This document shows, one piece after another, positions 46,724 to 58,899 of a stretch of DNA of 64,000 nucleotides (position 1 is the first letter of the stretch; each line of letters starts with the position of its first letter). The notes below the pieces were generated by a model, which worked only from the letters and a program-made list of their open reading frames with translations, had not been told where the DNA came from and searched no databases. The position numbers and the translations under genes are program-made. This stretch comes from Limonium bicolor (Eukaryota; Streptophyta; Magnoliopsida; Caryophyllales; Plumbaginaceae). Location of the stretch: positions 97,280,839-97,344,838 of the forward strand of contig CM041778.1 in assembly GCA_023374045.1 (NCBI GenBank). Direction: 5' to 3'.

Positions 46724-49379
46724 ATAAAAGTAAATTCATGAATAAGATGTACATATCATAACAATAAAATAAAAATATGTTTATTGTAAAGAGTGAAAAT
46801 AATTTTGACTAGATATCATAAAATATAATCTATATTTAGCATTTTATTTTAATACATAACTCATTTCAACTAGGAACATCTTGTTTATAGATTTGATCCT
46901 ACATCATATTCATCAAATGACACGAATAAACTCCAATGTTAGAATCTTTTCTAATTTATTGAGACACTTAAACAACATAAACACATGTTGAATTAAATAA
47001 GGGCACAAATATTTATGTGATTTGGTATATAAAACACGTATATCATTCGGAGGAGATAAAGTACCATTATAAACAAAGGTTACAATGTCCGGCACAAATT
47101 TACCCAAACACATATGTTTCTCATAATCCACAGACCACTTAGTTTCCAAGAGTTACCCATGTTCAAACATGTTATAATAAAAGGAGTAATCTATATATGA
47201 AGGATGAATATGAAGATAAGTAAAACTATTGAGAACTAGATTTATCAATAAACACCCACTCAATGATAAAAAAAGTTTAAAATGAGTCTAATAAGAGTTA
47301 CATACAAAATGTGTAAACAAAAGGATTTATCTTCGCTCTTCAATGTAAATCCCATTTTCATCTTGACTAGTTAAAATGTAGGCATAATTCTACCTTGGCA
47401 AGCATCAAAGCGTTGGTAAAAAAATTCATTAAGGCTTGTTTGGACATGGTGCAGGTAATCAGTCATTCTTGGATGTAATCAACACATCATCATCAAATTA
47501 AACAAGCTGGGACGCCATGTTGTCCATCAAAGTTTATAAAAACATACTCTTGTATATAATCAGCACCACCAAAAGAGCACAAGAATGAGAGTAAATTAAT
47601 ATCGTCTATGACAAATAAGCGACATCCAGTAAACATATCACACAATCATGACAAAGTTGTGATGATTGCTTTTGCACGAACTACAGACTTAAGCAATTGG
47701 TTACAATGTCATCCTTTCCCAAACCGTAGAAAAAATCCCAATGAAAGTAGGTTTCTCCGGCTTCATAATATCACAAACACTGGTAGGCAAAGATCTTCAA
47801 ATAGAGATTGCATAAAGGATCCATCATGTGCTTCTCCCAATAAGATGATTTTTCTTAGAAAAATACAAACTGTTTCAAACACCAAAGTTTTCTCATTACA
47901 CTTACCAAATTTTAAACCACAATTTTACCTTAGCCTTGACCATCGCAGTTTATTTATTGGTGGGTAAAAAACTCGGATCTAACATTTACCTAACCTTCAT
48001 CATCATGATACATCAAGAATCACCAAAAGAATATAATTTATTCACTCCAATTGAAGAACACTAAATAATGTCATATTTGTGCTACAAATAAACACACATA
48101 AGAATCAACAAGCTTCACTTAATCACAGTCGTGCAACATCGAGAATCACACCACCACCACCACCACAAGTCGACATCCCCTCTAAAAGGGTACTCACGGA
48201 AATAATACTTAAGCTAATTCTGAACAATTTAAACAAAAGTGACATTTAGGATACAATATTTAGAAGCATCATTATTTTTTGACTTCTTGCACTTTGACTT
48301 TTCTTTTGATAGTAAAAAATTACAATACTCTTGTCTTTTATATCTCCTCACACCTTTGTCTAATAAAAACAAACAACTTCACCAAAATAAAAGAAGATGG
48401 TGTACCATGAGTGAGAGCATGGATAAACTTCTCAATATGCATTTTGAGATCTCGAATGTCCTTTAACATATCGTCATCATTTGTCTGGTCACTTTTGATC
48501 ATGTAAGTCTCATTAAGTTTTTCTCATAAAGATTTATCATTGCTTGTTCCTCCACTTCACGAATAACAAATCTAATTGTCACACACATCCATACAGCAAG
48601 GCAAAGGATCAAGATGCTCATACTTCTTATCATCTAACATAGACACGCAGATTTACAATTTAGGACCTTCACATCTTTACCACAAACAAGCTGCCTATAC
48701 ATCTTCAATATCCCCCACATATGGAAGCTTATCTGATACCATTGTCTAATTATAACTTGAAGATAAGTATGTAACATACCATAAAAAAGAGAAACAATCA
48801 AGTAGTTTATATATAACCGAGGGGGGGGGGGGGGTTGACACCTTATTAGGCTTTTTTGGTGGGATCCATGGATGTGGGTTTAGAATTTGTTTACTTAAAC
48901 ACAAACCATCATTTCATTTAGTCTTCATTACAACCTTAGAGCAACATATAAGCGCCTAAACCATAAGCCTACATCCGGCCTTCGTCACAATCATATAGTA
49001 ACATACAAGCGCCTAAACCATAATCCTACATCCAAAATCCACATAGGTTTTAAAGATATTACCACTCAAAGCACCATATAAGCAATTGACCAAAACTCTG
49101 TCCAAGAGCCTGAAACCATGAGGATACTATTAAGAGCAACTAAGGCTAGATGGATTGTCACAGTGTTGCAAAGCAGAAGCCATTCTAAGCCTGACTCAAG
49201 ACAAGCTCATTACTACCACTAACGTGACAAAATAAACCACAAATAACTAAACAATATTAACCACCATTATCAAAATAACTTCATCAGCTACTCCATCAGC
49301 CATCATCGGACCCGAAACCATTATCCCTAACCAAAGCAACCAGAGTACCACAACTTCACTGACTCAATAACACCAAACA
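46724..49379. other. Intergenic DNA, no supported gene
   Basis: A 119-codon frame at 47608-47967 shows no family motif. On the minus strand ATGGTATCAG at about 48740 resembles a copia primer site, but no LTR or coding domains flank it. A run of G lies near 48823-48835. Confidence 0.4.
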
Positions 49380-49523
49380 AAACTTCCCTTATTGAAGGTG
49401 AACCATCGCTGAGTCAACAAGACCCCATCTTCATCACCACATCTATCAATTCTAAACAAATTGCCTTCAACAACAACCACATCCTTGGGTTCCACTCGCT
49501 TCCCAACCAGCTCTAGAAGAACA
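49380..49523 (-). pseudogene. Unidentified reading frame, downstream part (split by giant LTR 2)
   Basis: When the solo LTR is left out, minus-strand coding sense crosses the site as D-D-V-V-L-L-E-L-V-G-K-R-V and continues P-K-D-V-V-V-V-E-G-N-L-F-R-I-D-R. Its acidic/hydrophobic composition looks like real protein. I do not recognise the family. Confidence 0.35.
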
Positions 49524-49974
49524 ACATCTGTAACACCCCAACCGCTAATCCTTCCATTATCCTCTAATCATACTCGTAATTATCTTACTCGCAGCGGAAT
49601 ACGTACTTACTTACTCCCGGCGGGTGATACAACGCCGTTAGCCATCCAAGACTAACCAGGCTACTAATACTTACAATAACGGTCTGACGATTAGAATATA
49701 CTTACTTTACAGCGCCAAATACTTACTTACATTTGATTACCGAGTATCCAAAATATATGAATTACATTCCAAGACTATTTCCCAAAAATTAAGAATTTAT
49801 ACATCTACTCCTTTCTATCCAATCGTAATTCAATATCCAAAAAGGTGTACCACATGGTACACCGGCTACTCAAAAAGGCCTTAGCCGTGTACCACTCGGT
49901 ACACCGTTCCAATCTACTAACTACCCCAAAAGAATTCATCCCGGTCCTTACTCGACCATCACGCCTTGCGGGTA

Positions 49975-50070
49975 CCTGTAGAATAAAAACATTCCCCCTA
50001 GGGGGTCAGCTTACGCTGAATATGATAACCGCATACCCCGCGTACTAGCGAGGGTACGCCAACTAATTGG
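49975..50070 (-). ncRNA. Conserved hairpin row plus acceptor-like site, giant LTR 2
   Basis: In minus-strand order: A, CCAA-TTAG-TTGG (50070-50059); B, GCGTAC/GTACGC or GCGTACCC/GGGTATGC (about 50059-50031); C, TCAGC-GTAA-GCTGA (50019-50006, GNRA loop); D, CCCC-CTAG-GGGG (50004-49995); then T-rich sequence and CAG|GTAC with AG ending at 49976. Confidence 0.6.
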
Positions 50071-50096
50071 TCGAATACATGCGGTTCGTTTCATTC

Positions 50097-50120
50097 ATAC
50101 ATACATACATACATACATGC
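50097..50120. repeat. (TACA)n microsatellite
   Basis: Six or so copies of catacata-type repeat in giant LTR 2; giant LTR 1 has a comparable tatg-rich stretch at 31396-31440. Confidence 0.8.
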
Positions 50121-51220
50121 TTTATACAATACATTTCAATACATTCATTTCGCAAGGCATACATACGTTCAATTCATGCAAGGAAGACATTACAAGTCAA
50201 CCGTTCATACTTACCAGATACTCACCGCAATACGGAGATACACTTCTCCAATTCATACAAAGGTCTTGTTAGCTTCATTACACACCCGGGTTAATCGGGT
50301 GTTCAATACTCTTTTACTCAAGGCCAATGACTTACAATAGTCAAGACCGATACACATACATTACTTACTCCTTACTTACTTTACTCAAGTCAAGTCGGTA
50401 TAACCTCCGGGCAGGGATTACTACATCCCACCACCGGGCTTTGGGGTGGCCCACTAATCCAGGATGCTACCCATTCAAGGGATTTGGTCCATGGAAAAGA
50501 TTACAGCCAGGATTCGGATCCAACCTCTTGTGTTCCTTATCCTCACGCGTGGCCGAAACTATATCGGACTTCTACTCATTCCATTTTACTCATTACTCAT
50601 GTTAGGAGTTAGATTGTTAGGAATTAGTAGAAGTCAGTACTTCATTTCCATACATCAATACAATACACAAGTACTCATCATGTACACACACACTTCATCC
50701 TCATTCATTCATTTCATGAATTATACAAACTAAATGTTCAAGAGCATAAAACAAGAACAATATAGTTCAAACACAACTAAGTGCAATATAAGTCCGATTC
50801 GTGCATTTATCTTATTGGTGATCACATAAGCACATAAATCGGGGTAACCAAGTTAGGATACAGGGTATGAAGAAATCATATACCGTTCACCGTCGTATTC
50901 GTACTACCGGGTTCCTTCAATGATCAACTATTTGATTCCTATACATACATGAAGTTGTATGATCAATGATCTAGTATTGACCCAACTTACTCCTTCATTA
51001 ATACTCCTGATGTATACTTGCTACTCCTTTACAATCATACTTGATTATTAAACCATTCTTTTCCTTATTACTTCTTAAACTTGCTTCCTTCTCATTTACT
51101 TTTTTCTTACCATTACTACTTCATTAATGGTGTATTACTACATACACTATGCATATATGTGTATAGGCATATATATATATATACATATGACTACCATTGT
51201 CATATAATAAAACATTTTTT

Positions 51221-51632
51221 TTGACTCGACCGACCTTACCCAGGGTCGGACCCAAGGTCGGTCGAAGTCAGTAAGTTTCGTTAAGGCAAAATTCCAGGCT
51301 CGACCGACCTTGCAAGTCTGGTCCCAAGGTTGGTCCATTCCAGTGAGTTACTTATGTGAAATTTCAGGCCCGACCGACCTTGAAAGTCCGGTCCTAAGGT
51401 CGGTCCGTTCCAGTATGTTCTGGGTTCGAGTTTTCTGGACTCGACCGACCTTGCCCAAGTTCGGTCCCAAGGTCGGTCCATTCCAGTAGACCTCTGGCCT
51501 TCACAATTTACGACTCGACCGACCTTGTAAGTTCGGTCCCCAAGGTCGGTCGAAGTCAGAAGACTTCCCGTCTGTGTATTTTAAGGCGCGACCGGCCTTG
51601 CGGGTTCGGTCCCAAGGTTGGTCCGGCCCAGT
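51221..51632 (-). repeat. Array of six hairpin units, stem CGACCGACCTT
   Basis: Six inverted repeats at about 73-bp spacing. The first (51225-51261) pairs CGACCGACCTT with AAGGTCGGTCG perfectly. The fifth pairs GACTCGACCGACCTTG with CAAGGTCGGTCG and AGTC. The others have one or two mismatches or wobble pairs. The place in the LTR corresponds to the array at 30204-30534 in LTR 1, but the stem sequences are unrelated. Confidence 0.88.
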
Positions 51633-53536
51633 ACTTCAGTTTTAAAATCTGTTCTTAGTTTTACTTTCCCATTGTTTCCCCAATCTTTACCATACTTCCC
51701 TACATGTTTACCACTCATTTAGATGCTGCAAATCACCTTAATTCATCCACCAAGCTTGCTACTCAATTTCTACTCAACTTACACAAATTTTCCTCATCTC
51801 ATTTCAACACTTGCAACAGTTTTTACTCCTCTAATGCTACAGATTTTTAAACTCTCTTCTACCTCTCATTACCTCCTCAACTAATGCCACTCCTAGCATT
51901 CAATATACATTACTTTACATCCTAGCTCCATCCCATTAACAAGCTCCTTTCCAAACCTGTTTCAAGACACTAAACTACTCATTTTAACTCCCCAAATGCA
52001 CTTAGTCACTACCTAGGTTAGTTCCTATTCTTAAACCACTAAGTCCTCAAATTCCTAGATAAAATTTGACATAGTTTCCCCTATAATTCTTACTTTGCTC
52101 ACACACTATTTCAGCTCACAATTGCTCATTCTCACAACCTGTTTATACAATGCATTATACTCACATTTCAACTTCACTACACACAATAAATTCTGCACAT
52201 ACACATTCAATACCCAAGGTTTACCCAAGCTTTTAAACATCTTTTACAAGTTCAAAAACTGTTTGATCTCTTCTCTCATTACACTACTACATTACTACTA
52301 CTCATACTACATTCATTCCTCATTTTTAGATACTTAAAATCTGTTACAATACAATACACAAACTAACTCAAGGTAAGAGTATTTACCTTGTCTTGCTAGT
52401 TTGATTTCTTCCTTTCCTTCTCTTCTTTTCCTCTTTCCTTCTTCTCTTGTTCTCGGTTTTTGTTCAAGAATGGCAATGATACAGCAAGCCATATATACCC
52501 ATACTAGTTTAGCACCTTAACCTTAACTAACCCTAGAATTTAGATGTTTTAGGGTTTAGGAAAGAGTATTACCTTCCAACCAATGAATGAAGTTCTTGAC
52601 TAGCAAGGGAGTAGGATTCCTAGCCCAATGGAGAAGCCAAAATCGGCTGGAGCATGAAGAACAAGGCATTCAAAAACTGAAAATTCTCATAATGCAAACA
52701 AGGGCTAGAAATGATGGATTTTCGAACTTCTTTTTACCTCAAAGTAACAAGGAGGTGAAGTTGCTTCCAATGGTGGACTCAAACCTTCAAATGGAGAATA
52801 CCCATGGGAACGAAAGTGGTCATTTTCGATTTTTGGAAAGATGGAAGTGTTCTCCTTTGCAAGGGGATTCCAATGGTATGGTTTTTATGATTTTTGGACA
52901 AGGTTTGAGCCTTCAAAAATGAGAGAGAAGAAGAGGGCTGTAAAGAGATTACAAAATTGCCATTGCAAGCTTGAGGAAGAAGAGAGAGTGCAGTCCGGGG
53001 GAAAAAACGTGAGAGAGGGAGTGTGGTAGGAGAGAGAGTTTCTTTTTCCTTTCTTTATTCCTTTGTCCTTTTGTGAGTTACAAATAATAAGAGAGTGAGT
53101 GAGAGGGGAAGGCTGGCCGGCCCCCATATGCACACACACAGATTTTTAATTTTTATTTGCAAAGTGGACACACTAAGTTTGTTTATTTGCATTCTCACCC
53201 CACAACTTCCCGGTTGTTACAATTTTTACTAACCGGAACCCGTTTTCCGGAATTTCCTCGTTTAATTGATTTTATTGGTTCCCAACCTTTATTAATGTTT
53301 ATTAATGACTATTTGGTTGACCAAAATTGTTACGAGTCTATTTGACCCGCTTAAAGTTGCGTTTTCCCGGTTTCCTTGAAAAACGCGCTTTAAGGTTCGT
53401 TTATGCTTTTAACCCATTTTAAAGGTCTGTTTTCTTCGGGATTTGTTCCCCCATGTTTATTTAAGTGTAATCAATCCTTTAAAATTATAATTAGCCTAAT
53501 TAATCACTATTTTTAATTACGGGGTATTTCAACATC

Positions 53537-54803
53537 ATCCTCTTACTTAACTTCCTCGGCGTCACATGCGAAGGGATTGGTTGCTCCATAAACTTCTATG
53601 AAGTTGGGACTGGAAATTTGGAGTCAACAAACCCTAATAGATCCATAAAAGAGAAGGATGTCCACAACAGTAAAACCCACCACACTACGGCTAGTCTTGT
53701 TCCAAATATCTTGCTGCCTGATGACGAGCACAAGTACCCCAGCCAAATTGTAGTAAAACCAAATTGAAGCATCCTGTATGCCCTGAAATCCGTCAGTTTC
53801 CAGAAGTGAAGCCAGGCCAAGTGTGGTCTCCTTATCCAATATCTTTGAGTGACCACAATCATCCATCAGGACCATAATCCCATCACATCAAATGGAATTG
53901 AATATAGTAGGGACTCCATGTTCTTCCTGTTAGGTTGTACAAGAAGCTCGAGTTCACTAGCATCTTTAACTAGAATACCATTGTGCATTATTGTCCCTCG
54001 AGCAGGTGGATGCAATAACGATATTTCCCAGATTGAAGTCCATATCTCCAATCTGTCAGATTGAAGATCCTTAACAGCAACTCAAGACTCCACTGCAATA
54101 GACTCCATCGCTTTCTTATCTTCCCCGAAGTTGATTGGCCCAGATTGAGCCTCCTTTGCACCAGCTTTCCTAGTGCTTCTACCCACAAAATCAAGAAGCA
54201 TAGATTCATGACTGTTCTAGCAAAATATTATCCAGCCATCCTCTTCCCTGATAGGTGCATGCAGTCGCTGGAAAGCTTGAGAGCAAGGACTTGAATGCTC
54301 AAAATTAAGGACCTAGGTTCTAACCATGTCCCCGTCACAATAAAGTAAGTTCATTGCCCCAAATATGTGATTTCAAGTCCACCATCGAATTGGGTTGCGC
54401 AATGAGCTCGAAGTCCATAGCGGTATGAATTTGGTCATCGATGCGTATGAGACCGATACCAATGGAGGAGATAGAGACAAATGAGGAGAGCCAGAGATGA
54501 CTTAGGGTTTTAACAATGGTTGTTGCATAGTGGAAACCGACAGACTGAAGAACAAAGGTTGCCCTGCTACGGAGAAAAGTGGCGATACCTCCTGCCCGAC
54601 GATCGCCATGGATACTCAAATCACCGAAATCTTCACATGAAATTAGAGATGACGCTCCCTGGACTGAAAAAGCTAATGTCTTCTTTTCCCCATCATTATC
54701 AAAGAGTTCCTCTGCTAAGCCCATCGGGATTGAGGTGACTGTTATAGGATTAACGAAGCAACAAGCAACGAAATCGAAAGAGAAAAACAAGAAGCAAAAA
54801 TGA
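53537..54803 (-). pseudogene. Unidentified reading frame, upstream part
   Basis: Minus-strand open pieces at 54790-54335 (151 codons), 54051-53866 and 53875-53624 follow each other with frame changes, then lead to the LTR 2 insertion site. Composition is protein-like (for example M-D-D-C-G-H-S-K-I-L-D-K-E-T-T-L and H-N-G-I-L-V-K-D-A-S-E-L-E-L-L-V) but no family motif is recognised. It is probably a decayed gene or TE-derived frame continuing at 49523. Confidence 0.35.
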
Positions 54804-55444
54804 GATGTTGGCCAAAGAGAGCAAGCACATAAACTGAATTAAGAAAGAGTCAAGACTGAGGCTGAATCATAGAGGGAAATGCTGAAGGTAAAAGGGATAA
54901 GACAAAGGTTAAGGCAAAAGGGCAACACTCCCGCAAAGGTTTAGAAATTATTGGACTTTATTATTTTTTAACAATTTATAGCAGAACCTAATTTGGTTTT
55001 ATCTTACGGTTTGAACACTCTGGGGTAGAGTATGTTGACAATTAAATCGTATAATGGGGCATGAACATGACAAGGAGATAAAATCACATGATGGGAAGAT
55101 TTTTAAGTTCTCGTGTGATTTGAACATATACTACATTAAAAAGGGAAGCAACTAAGTAGATTATAAGTAGCGAGTTACTCCACCTACGGTTAATCAATTT
55201 TGGAACGATGAAACTCTACTAGGCTTATTTAGTAGGTGAAGCAATCAAAACCTCTCCTCTCTCAGAACTCTCAGGACATCAGACCAAGAAACAATTAATG
55301 ACTCGAATGTATTGATGTGAGCATAAGTCCTTTTACATGGCCTATGGTCCCTATTTATAGGCTTGCCACGAGGCTTAACTGCTTTGATCGTGGGTCTACC
55401 ACGTCTCTGGAATATTACAGTACCTGAAGTTACTTTACAGTTTA
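54804..55444 (-). promoter_or_regulatory. Spacer with a minus-strand TATA-type promoter
   Basis: CTATAAATAG (minus, 55360-55351) followed by ggaccatagg looks like a plant TATA box, perhaps of another old LTR on the minus strand. No gene is attached in the window. Confidence 0.35.
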
Positions 55445-56948
55445 TGTAACACCCCAACTACTAACAACACGCTTAACAACATATCGCAGCGGAATTCATA
55501 ACTCACAACATCACTTAACTCTCTGGTGTTACACGCCGTTAGCCACCCACGTGGCTAACAAGGCTAACATACATACATTGTACCGGTCTGATGGACTAAA
55601 TTCCCGAGCGACTACACATAAATCCCGTTCCATGTCCAACAGTCATTATACACTTACATTGCAGCTGTACCAAGTAATTACCAACTAACGCCGATACATT
55701 TTCGGTCTTACTACACCTATAATACATCCACCATTCTCATGAATACCACATACAACACTACCCCGTCCTACTCTCGAACGGCTTCCAGTTCCTTGTACCT
55801 GAAAAGTATGGGAGCCCCCAAAGGGGGTCAGCACCTTTGCTGGTATGGTAATCCCGCAACCCGCATGCTACCGGGCCACGCACAACTATTTGTCGTCTTA
55901 GCATGCGGTTGATTTATTTCAAACATGCACAAACTCACACGTATCATGCTTATAAGCATACATCCGTTAATAGGGCACAAACACAAATTAGCACACACAC
56001 TCAATAACAACATACTTCACTTAATAACATACTCAACTTAATTCCTCTCCTCTGAGAGGATATAACTTTACTTAGGGAATGCCGGGGTGATATAAGCCCG
56101 AGCACAACATACATACATTTCCTTTACTTGAGTGGCGGCCTCATATAGGACCGATCACAACATACATAGTTTCCCCCTAACTCCAATAGTGATGAGGTAG
56201 GTAAGCCTTGGTTAAGCTTGTGGGTGGTTGTAATTCCAGGAGGAAGAACAACCGTAACATAACAAAGAGGGAGTCGAAGCAAACTTAGGCATCGACACCC
56301 TACCAACATTATACATAATTTCCCTCCTAGCCCGATGTGGAGGTCGGGTAGGTAAGCTTTGGCTAAGCTAGTGGGAGGTCGAAATCCAATGAAGGAAAAC
56401 AACCCTAACATACCAGGATGGGAGTTAATTCTCATATATGTATTAACTCCCAAACAACACGCGCGACCGGAACAACCGGATTCCTCTCCATACATAACAT
56501 ATACTTATTAGTTAGAGGTTCCCTTATGGAACTTACCACATACATACATCACATAGTGTTACTAACTCGGTTAGACACATAAGGGGTGTAATATCCCTTT
56601 TTAACAAACATGGATAACTGTATCCAGTAACAACAACATATCCAACAAGCCACATACATCACACATAATCACAACATACACTAACACACGGATAGCCGTA
56701 GTTAGAACGTTCCCATGGGTTGGGACGTTTATTCCGAATACCGATCTCTTATGTGAACCTAAAGTCAGTTAACTATTATTTAACACATAACTAAGGTTAA
56801 GCGGTATCGGAATTAATTACGCCACAATAATGAATTACTGTAAACTCATTTCATGCTTTATCTTGTAAGGTGGCAAACACACAGAAAAACACATTGGCAT
56901 ACAAGCCGGTGTAATCCGGTAGGACACAGGTTGCAAGAAAACCATACC
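55445..56948 (-). mobile_element. Giant LTR no. 3 (outer copy), 3' part on minus strand
   Basis: On the minus strand this part ends GGGGTGTTACA at 55445 and shows the family landmarks gcagcgg and aacgccgttagccaccca-type blocks at 55486-55560 (plus-strand reading). It is interrupted at 56944-56948 (ATACC) by giant LTR 4 and resumes at 63924, running off the window. No internal coding domain. A ~170-bp unit is repeated about twice at 56160-56400. The left 5-bp flank GTTTA (55440-55444) cannot be checked because the other end is outside. Confidence 0.75.
55798..55893 (-). ncRNA. Conserved hairpin row plus acceptor-like site, giant LTR 3
   Basis: In minus-strand order: A, ACAA-ATAG-TTGT (55893-55882); B, CCCG-GTAGCATG-CGGG (55875-55860); C, CAGC-AAAGGT-GCTG (55842-55829); D, CCCCC-TTT-GGGGG (55827-55815); then cttttCAG|GTAC with AG ending at 55799. 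Confidence 0.55.
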
Positions 56949-57201
56949 TGAAATACCCCTGAACGCTAAACGCATAAAATCATAACGCGTTTTATAATTC
57001 GGACATAAAATAACGTACGGACAATTTAATCTAATATATGTGTATATGTGCGAATACGAAAAATACACGTACGTAACGTTACGATATTGTAACGTTGTAA
57101 ATAAGTGACAATAATGTCGCATAACTTCGTTACAAAAAAAAATATAATAACACGATATAATGTATAGTCGTACATATATCGTAACGTTGTAAATGAGTGA
57201 C

Positions 57202-57203
<2 letters not shown>

Positions 57204-57263
<60 letters not shown>
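57204..57263. repeat. (TAA)n microsatellite
   Basis: About 20 copies of ataata repeats. Frames across it encode Tyr runs and are artefacts. Confidence 0.95.
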
Positions 57264-57267
<4 letters not shown>

Positions 57268-57317
57268 TAACATATAATATAGTCACGTGTATATAAAAAA
57301 ATAAACTTGTGTATTGA

Positions 57318-57425
57318 TTTTTTTTTTTAAAAAAAAGGGGGAGCAAAGACGCTCCTGCTAAGGTTCAAACCCGAGACCTCCCGTACTTTCCCCAAGCGCT
57401 TAACTAGATGAGCCATGCTCGAATT
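57318..57425 (-). mobile_element. tRNA-derived SINE
   Basis: On the minus strand a box A-like TGGCTCATCTAGTTAAG (57415-57399) is followed at tRNA-like spacing by box B GGTTTGAACC (57371-57362) and gggaggtctcggg in between, as in plant SINE heads. The body ends in ccccctttttttt. It does not fold as a tRNA with a proper acceptor stem, so it is a SINE and not a tRNA gene. Confidence 0.65.
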
Positions 57426-57499
57426 CGGTAATTGATACCAACGAATTAACACTAGTATCTAGTCTACTAAGGTCACCAAAAAAAAGGGAGAAACAAACA

Positions 57500-58740
57500 C
57501 GCCCTTTTCCACTCATCTGTCTCTGTACATCATCGGAATACAAAAAATAAGACAGCGGACCACCTAACCTCCACAACTCTTGCTTGGTAAACTGTGAGTA
57601 ATATCTCCTTTAATCCCTTCGATTAATAAACAACCTAACCCATAACCTCCTGCTACTTACTGCACAGTGTGTGCAAGTTCAGAGGACAGAATCTGTCTAC
57701 TCCTCTATTTTCATGCGTGCTCTCCAAAATCCCAGGCTGTTCCTGGTTGAAGCCACTCAACAGTTACGCCACTAAACCCTGTGCCATCTTGACTCCAGTA
57801 AAAGCTTATCAGCACCTGCTTTCTTTCCATACTTCCACGCCTATGGGGATCAGTGGCAACCAGCAGATAAACTCATAACTCACCAAGCTGCTCTTCCGTT
57901 TTTTCTCTTTTTTTCCTCTACTGATGCGGCCCATATCTTCACTCAAATTCCTCTAACTCTTTGCATTCTTCACGTAAGAAACTTGCATGCAACTGCTGGT
58001 AGGGTCTCAGGTAATAGGTGAAGAAAAGAAAAATCTCCTCCATGCTCTGAATCCTCACAACAGACAGCAAGGTATTATTCCTAAGCTAGTTTTTCTTCAG
58101 CCTGGTTCTTCTTTTCGTCTCTGTCTGAAAACCCCTGCTTAAGCCTTTAACTTTCTGCATTTCTTAAGCACGAACCTGGCATGAGAACCTGCTAACACAA
58201 ACTCTAGAAGTGCTGGAACAAAACTCCCTCCAAGAGCTCCTAAAGGTAAGACTTTGAGACAGAATATTCTGGTTTCTTAACCCCCTTCCTTGCTTCTTCT
58301 GTTTCATGTCCGAAACAAATACCCACGGCTCACCCAATCTCTCCTCTTGTTTTACCCGAAAGTGCTGCACAAATGTTCCATCAAGGGTTGTGAATTCTGG
58401 AGGAAACACCTGCCTAGACTGAGCTAGAAGGTTACCCAAGGTAATCTCACTAAACACCTGCACAAGTCCTGGTGGTATAACCGTTTTTACAGCAAAATAT
58501 AAGTAACTAACTGGTTGGTTCCCTCTTGTTCCTGGTCTGTCATGGAAGACCTTGATGCGTGGCGAACCCACCCTTCAAAACCTGAAAGGAAACCCACGAA
58601 GGAACTAGCTTCTAGCCAAGGTAAGAAAAGAAAAACCACAGAAAAGGAAAATGCAGCAGTTTCAGTCTTTCTTCTCCCGTTAGAGTTTGTGTTCTGTATA
58701 TTTACTTTTCAGGAGAAATGTGAGGGTGGCAAGGGTTAGA
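57500..58740 (+). promoter_or_regulatory. Leader region of giant LTR 4
   Basis: CT-rich and gene-like in composition but without a long frame. AAG|GTAAG-like donors occur at about 58245, 58439 and 58618. By position it corresponds to the leaders of LTR 1 and LTR 2. Confidence 0.3.
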
Positions 58741-58899
58741 TAACAATTTAAAACCTGGCTAACACTCCTACTTAATTAAGCTAGTAGAGGGTGGGAAGAT
58801 CAACCAACATATTTAAAACTGAAGCAAGTAACAGCAAAGTGCAAGAGTTAAATGTCGGTTTCTGAATTGTTCTTGTTTCTGTGTATTAACCTCCTGAAA

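Larger units (their letters stand above)
49529..53531 (-). mobile_element. Giant solo LTR no. 2 (4.0 kb), TSD ACATC
   Basis: On the minus strand it starts TGAAATACCCC (53531) and ends GGGGTGTTACA (49529). ACATC flanks it at 49524-49528 and 53532-53536. It aligns with giant LTR 1 over the first ~500 bp (shared aaacgcg, cgtaacaattttggtcaacc and aaaatcaattaaacgag blocks) and near the 3' end (ggccacgcgtgaggat, cacaagaggttggatccga). No protein domains. It lies in a decayed reading frame. Confidence 0.9.

Noticed and set aside
47608..47967. 119-codon open frame as a gene
   Set aside because: No motif, no splice or promoter context, composition like the surrounding AT-rich spacer.
48735..48760. Primer binding site of a minus-strand copia element
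   Set aside because: TGGTATCAG alone is too short a signal; no LTR pair or pol domains nearby.
57026..57346. Tyr-rich open frame
   Set aside because: Produced by the (TAA)n microsatellite.
57318..57425. tRNA gene
   Set aside because: Box A and B are present but no acceptor stem closes; SINE is the better reading.
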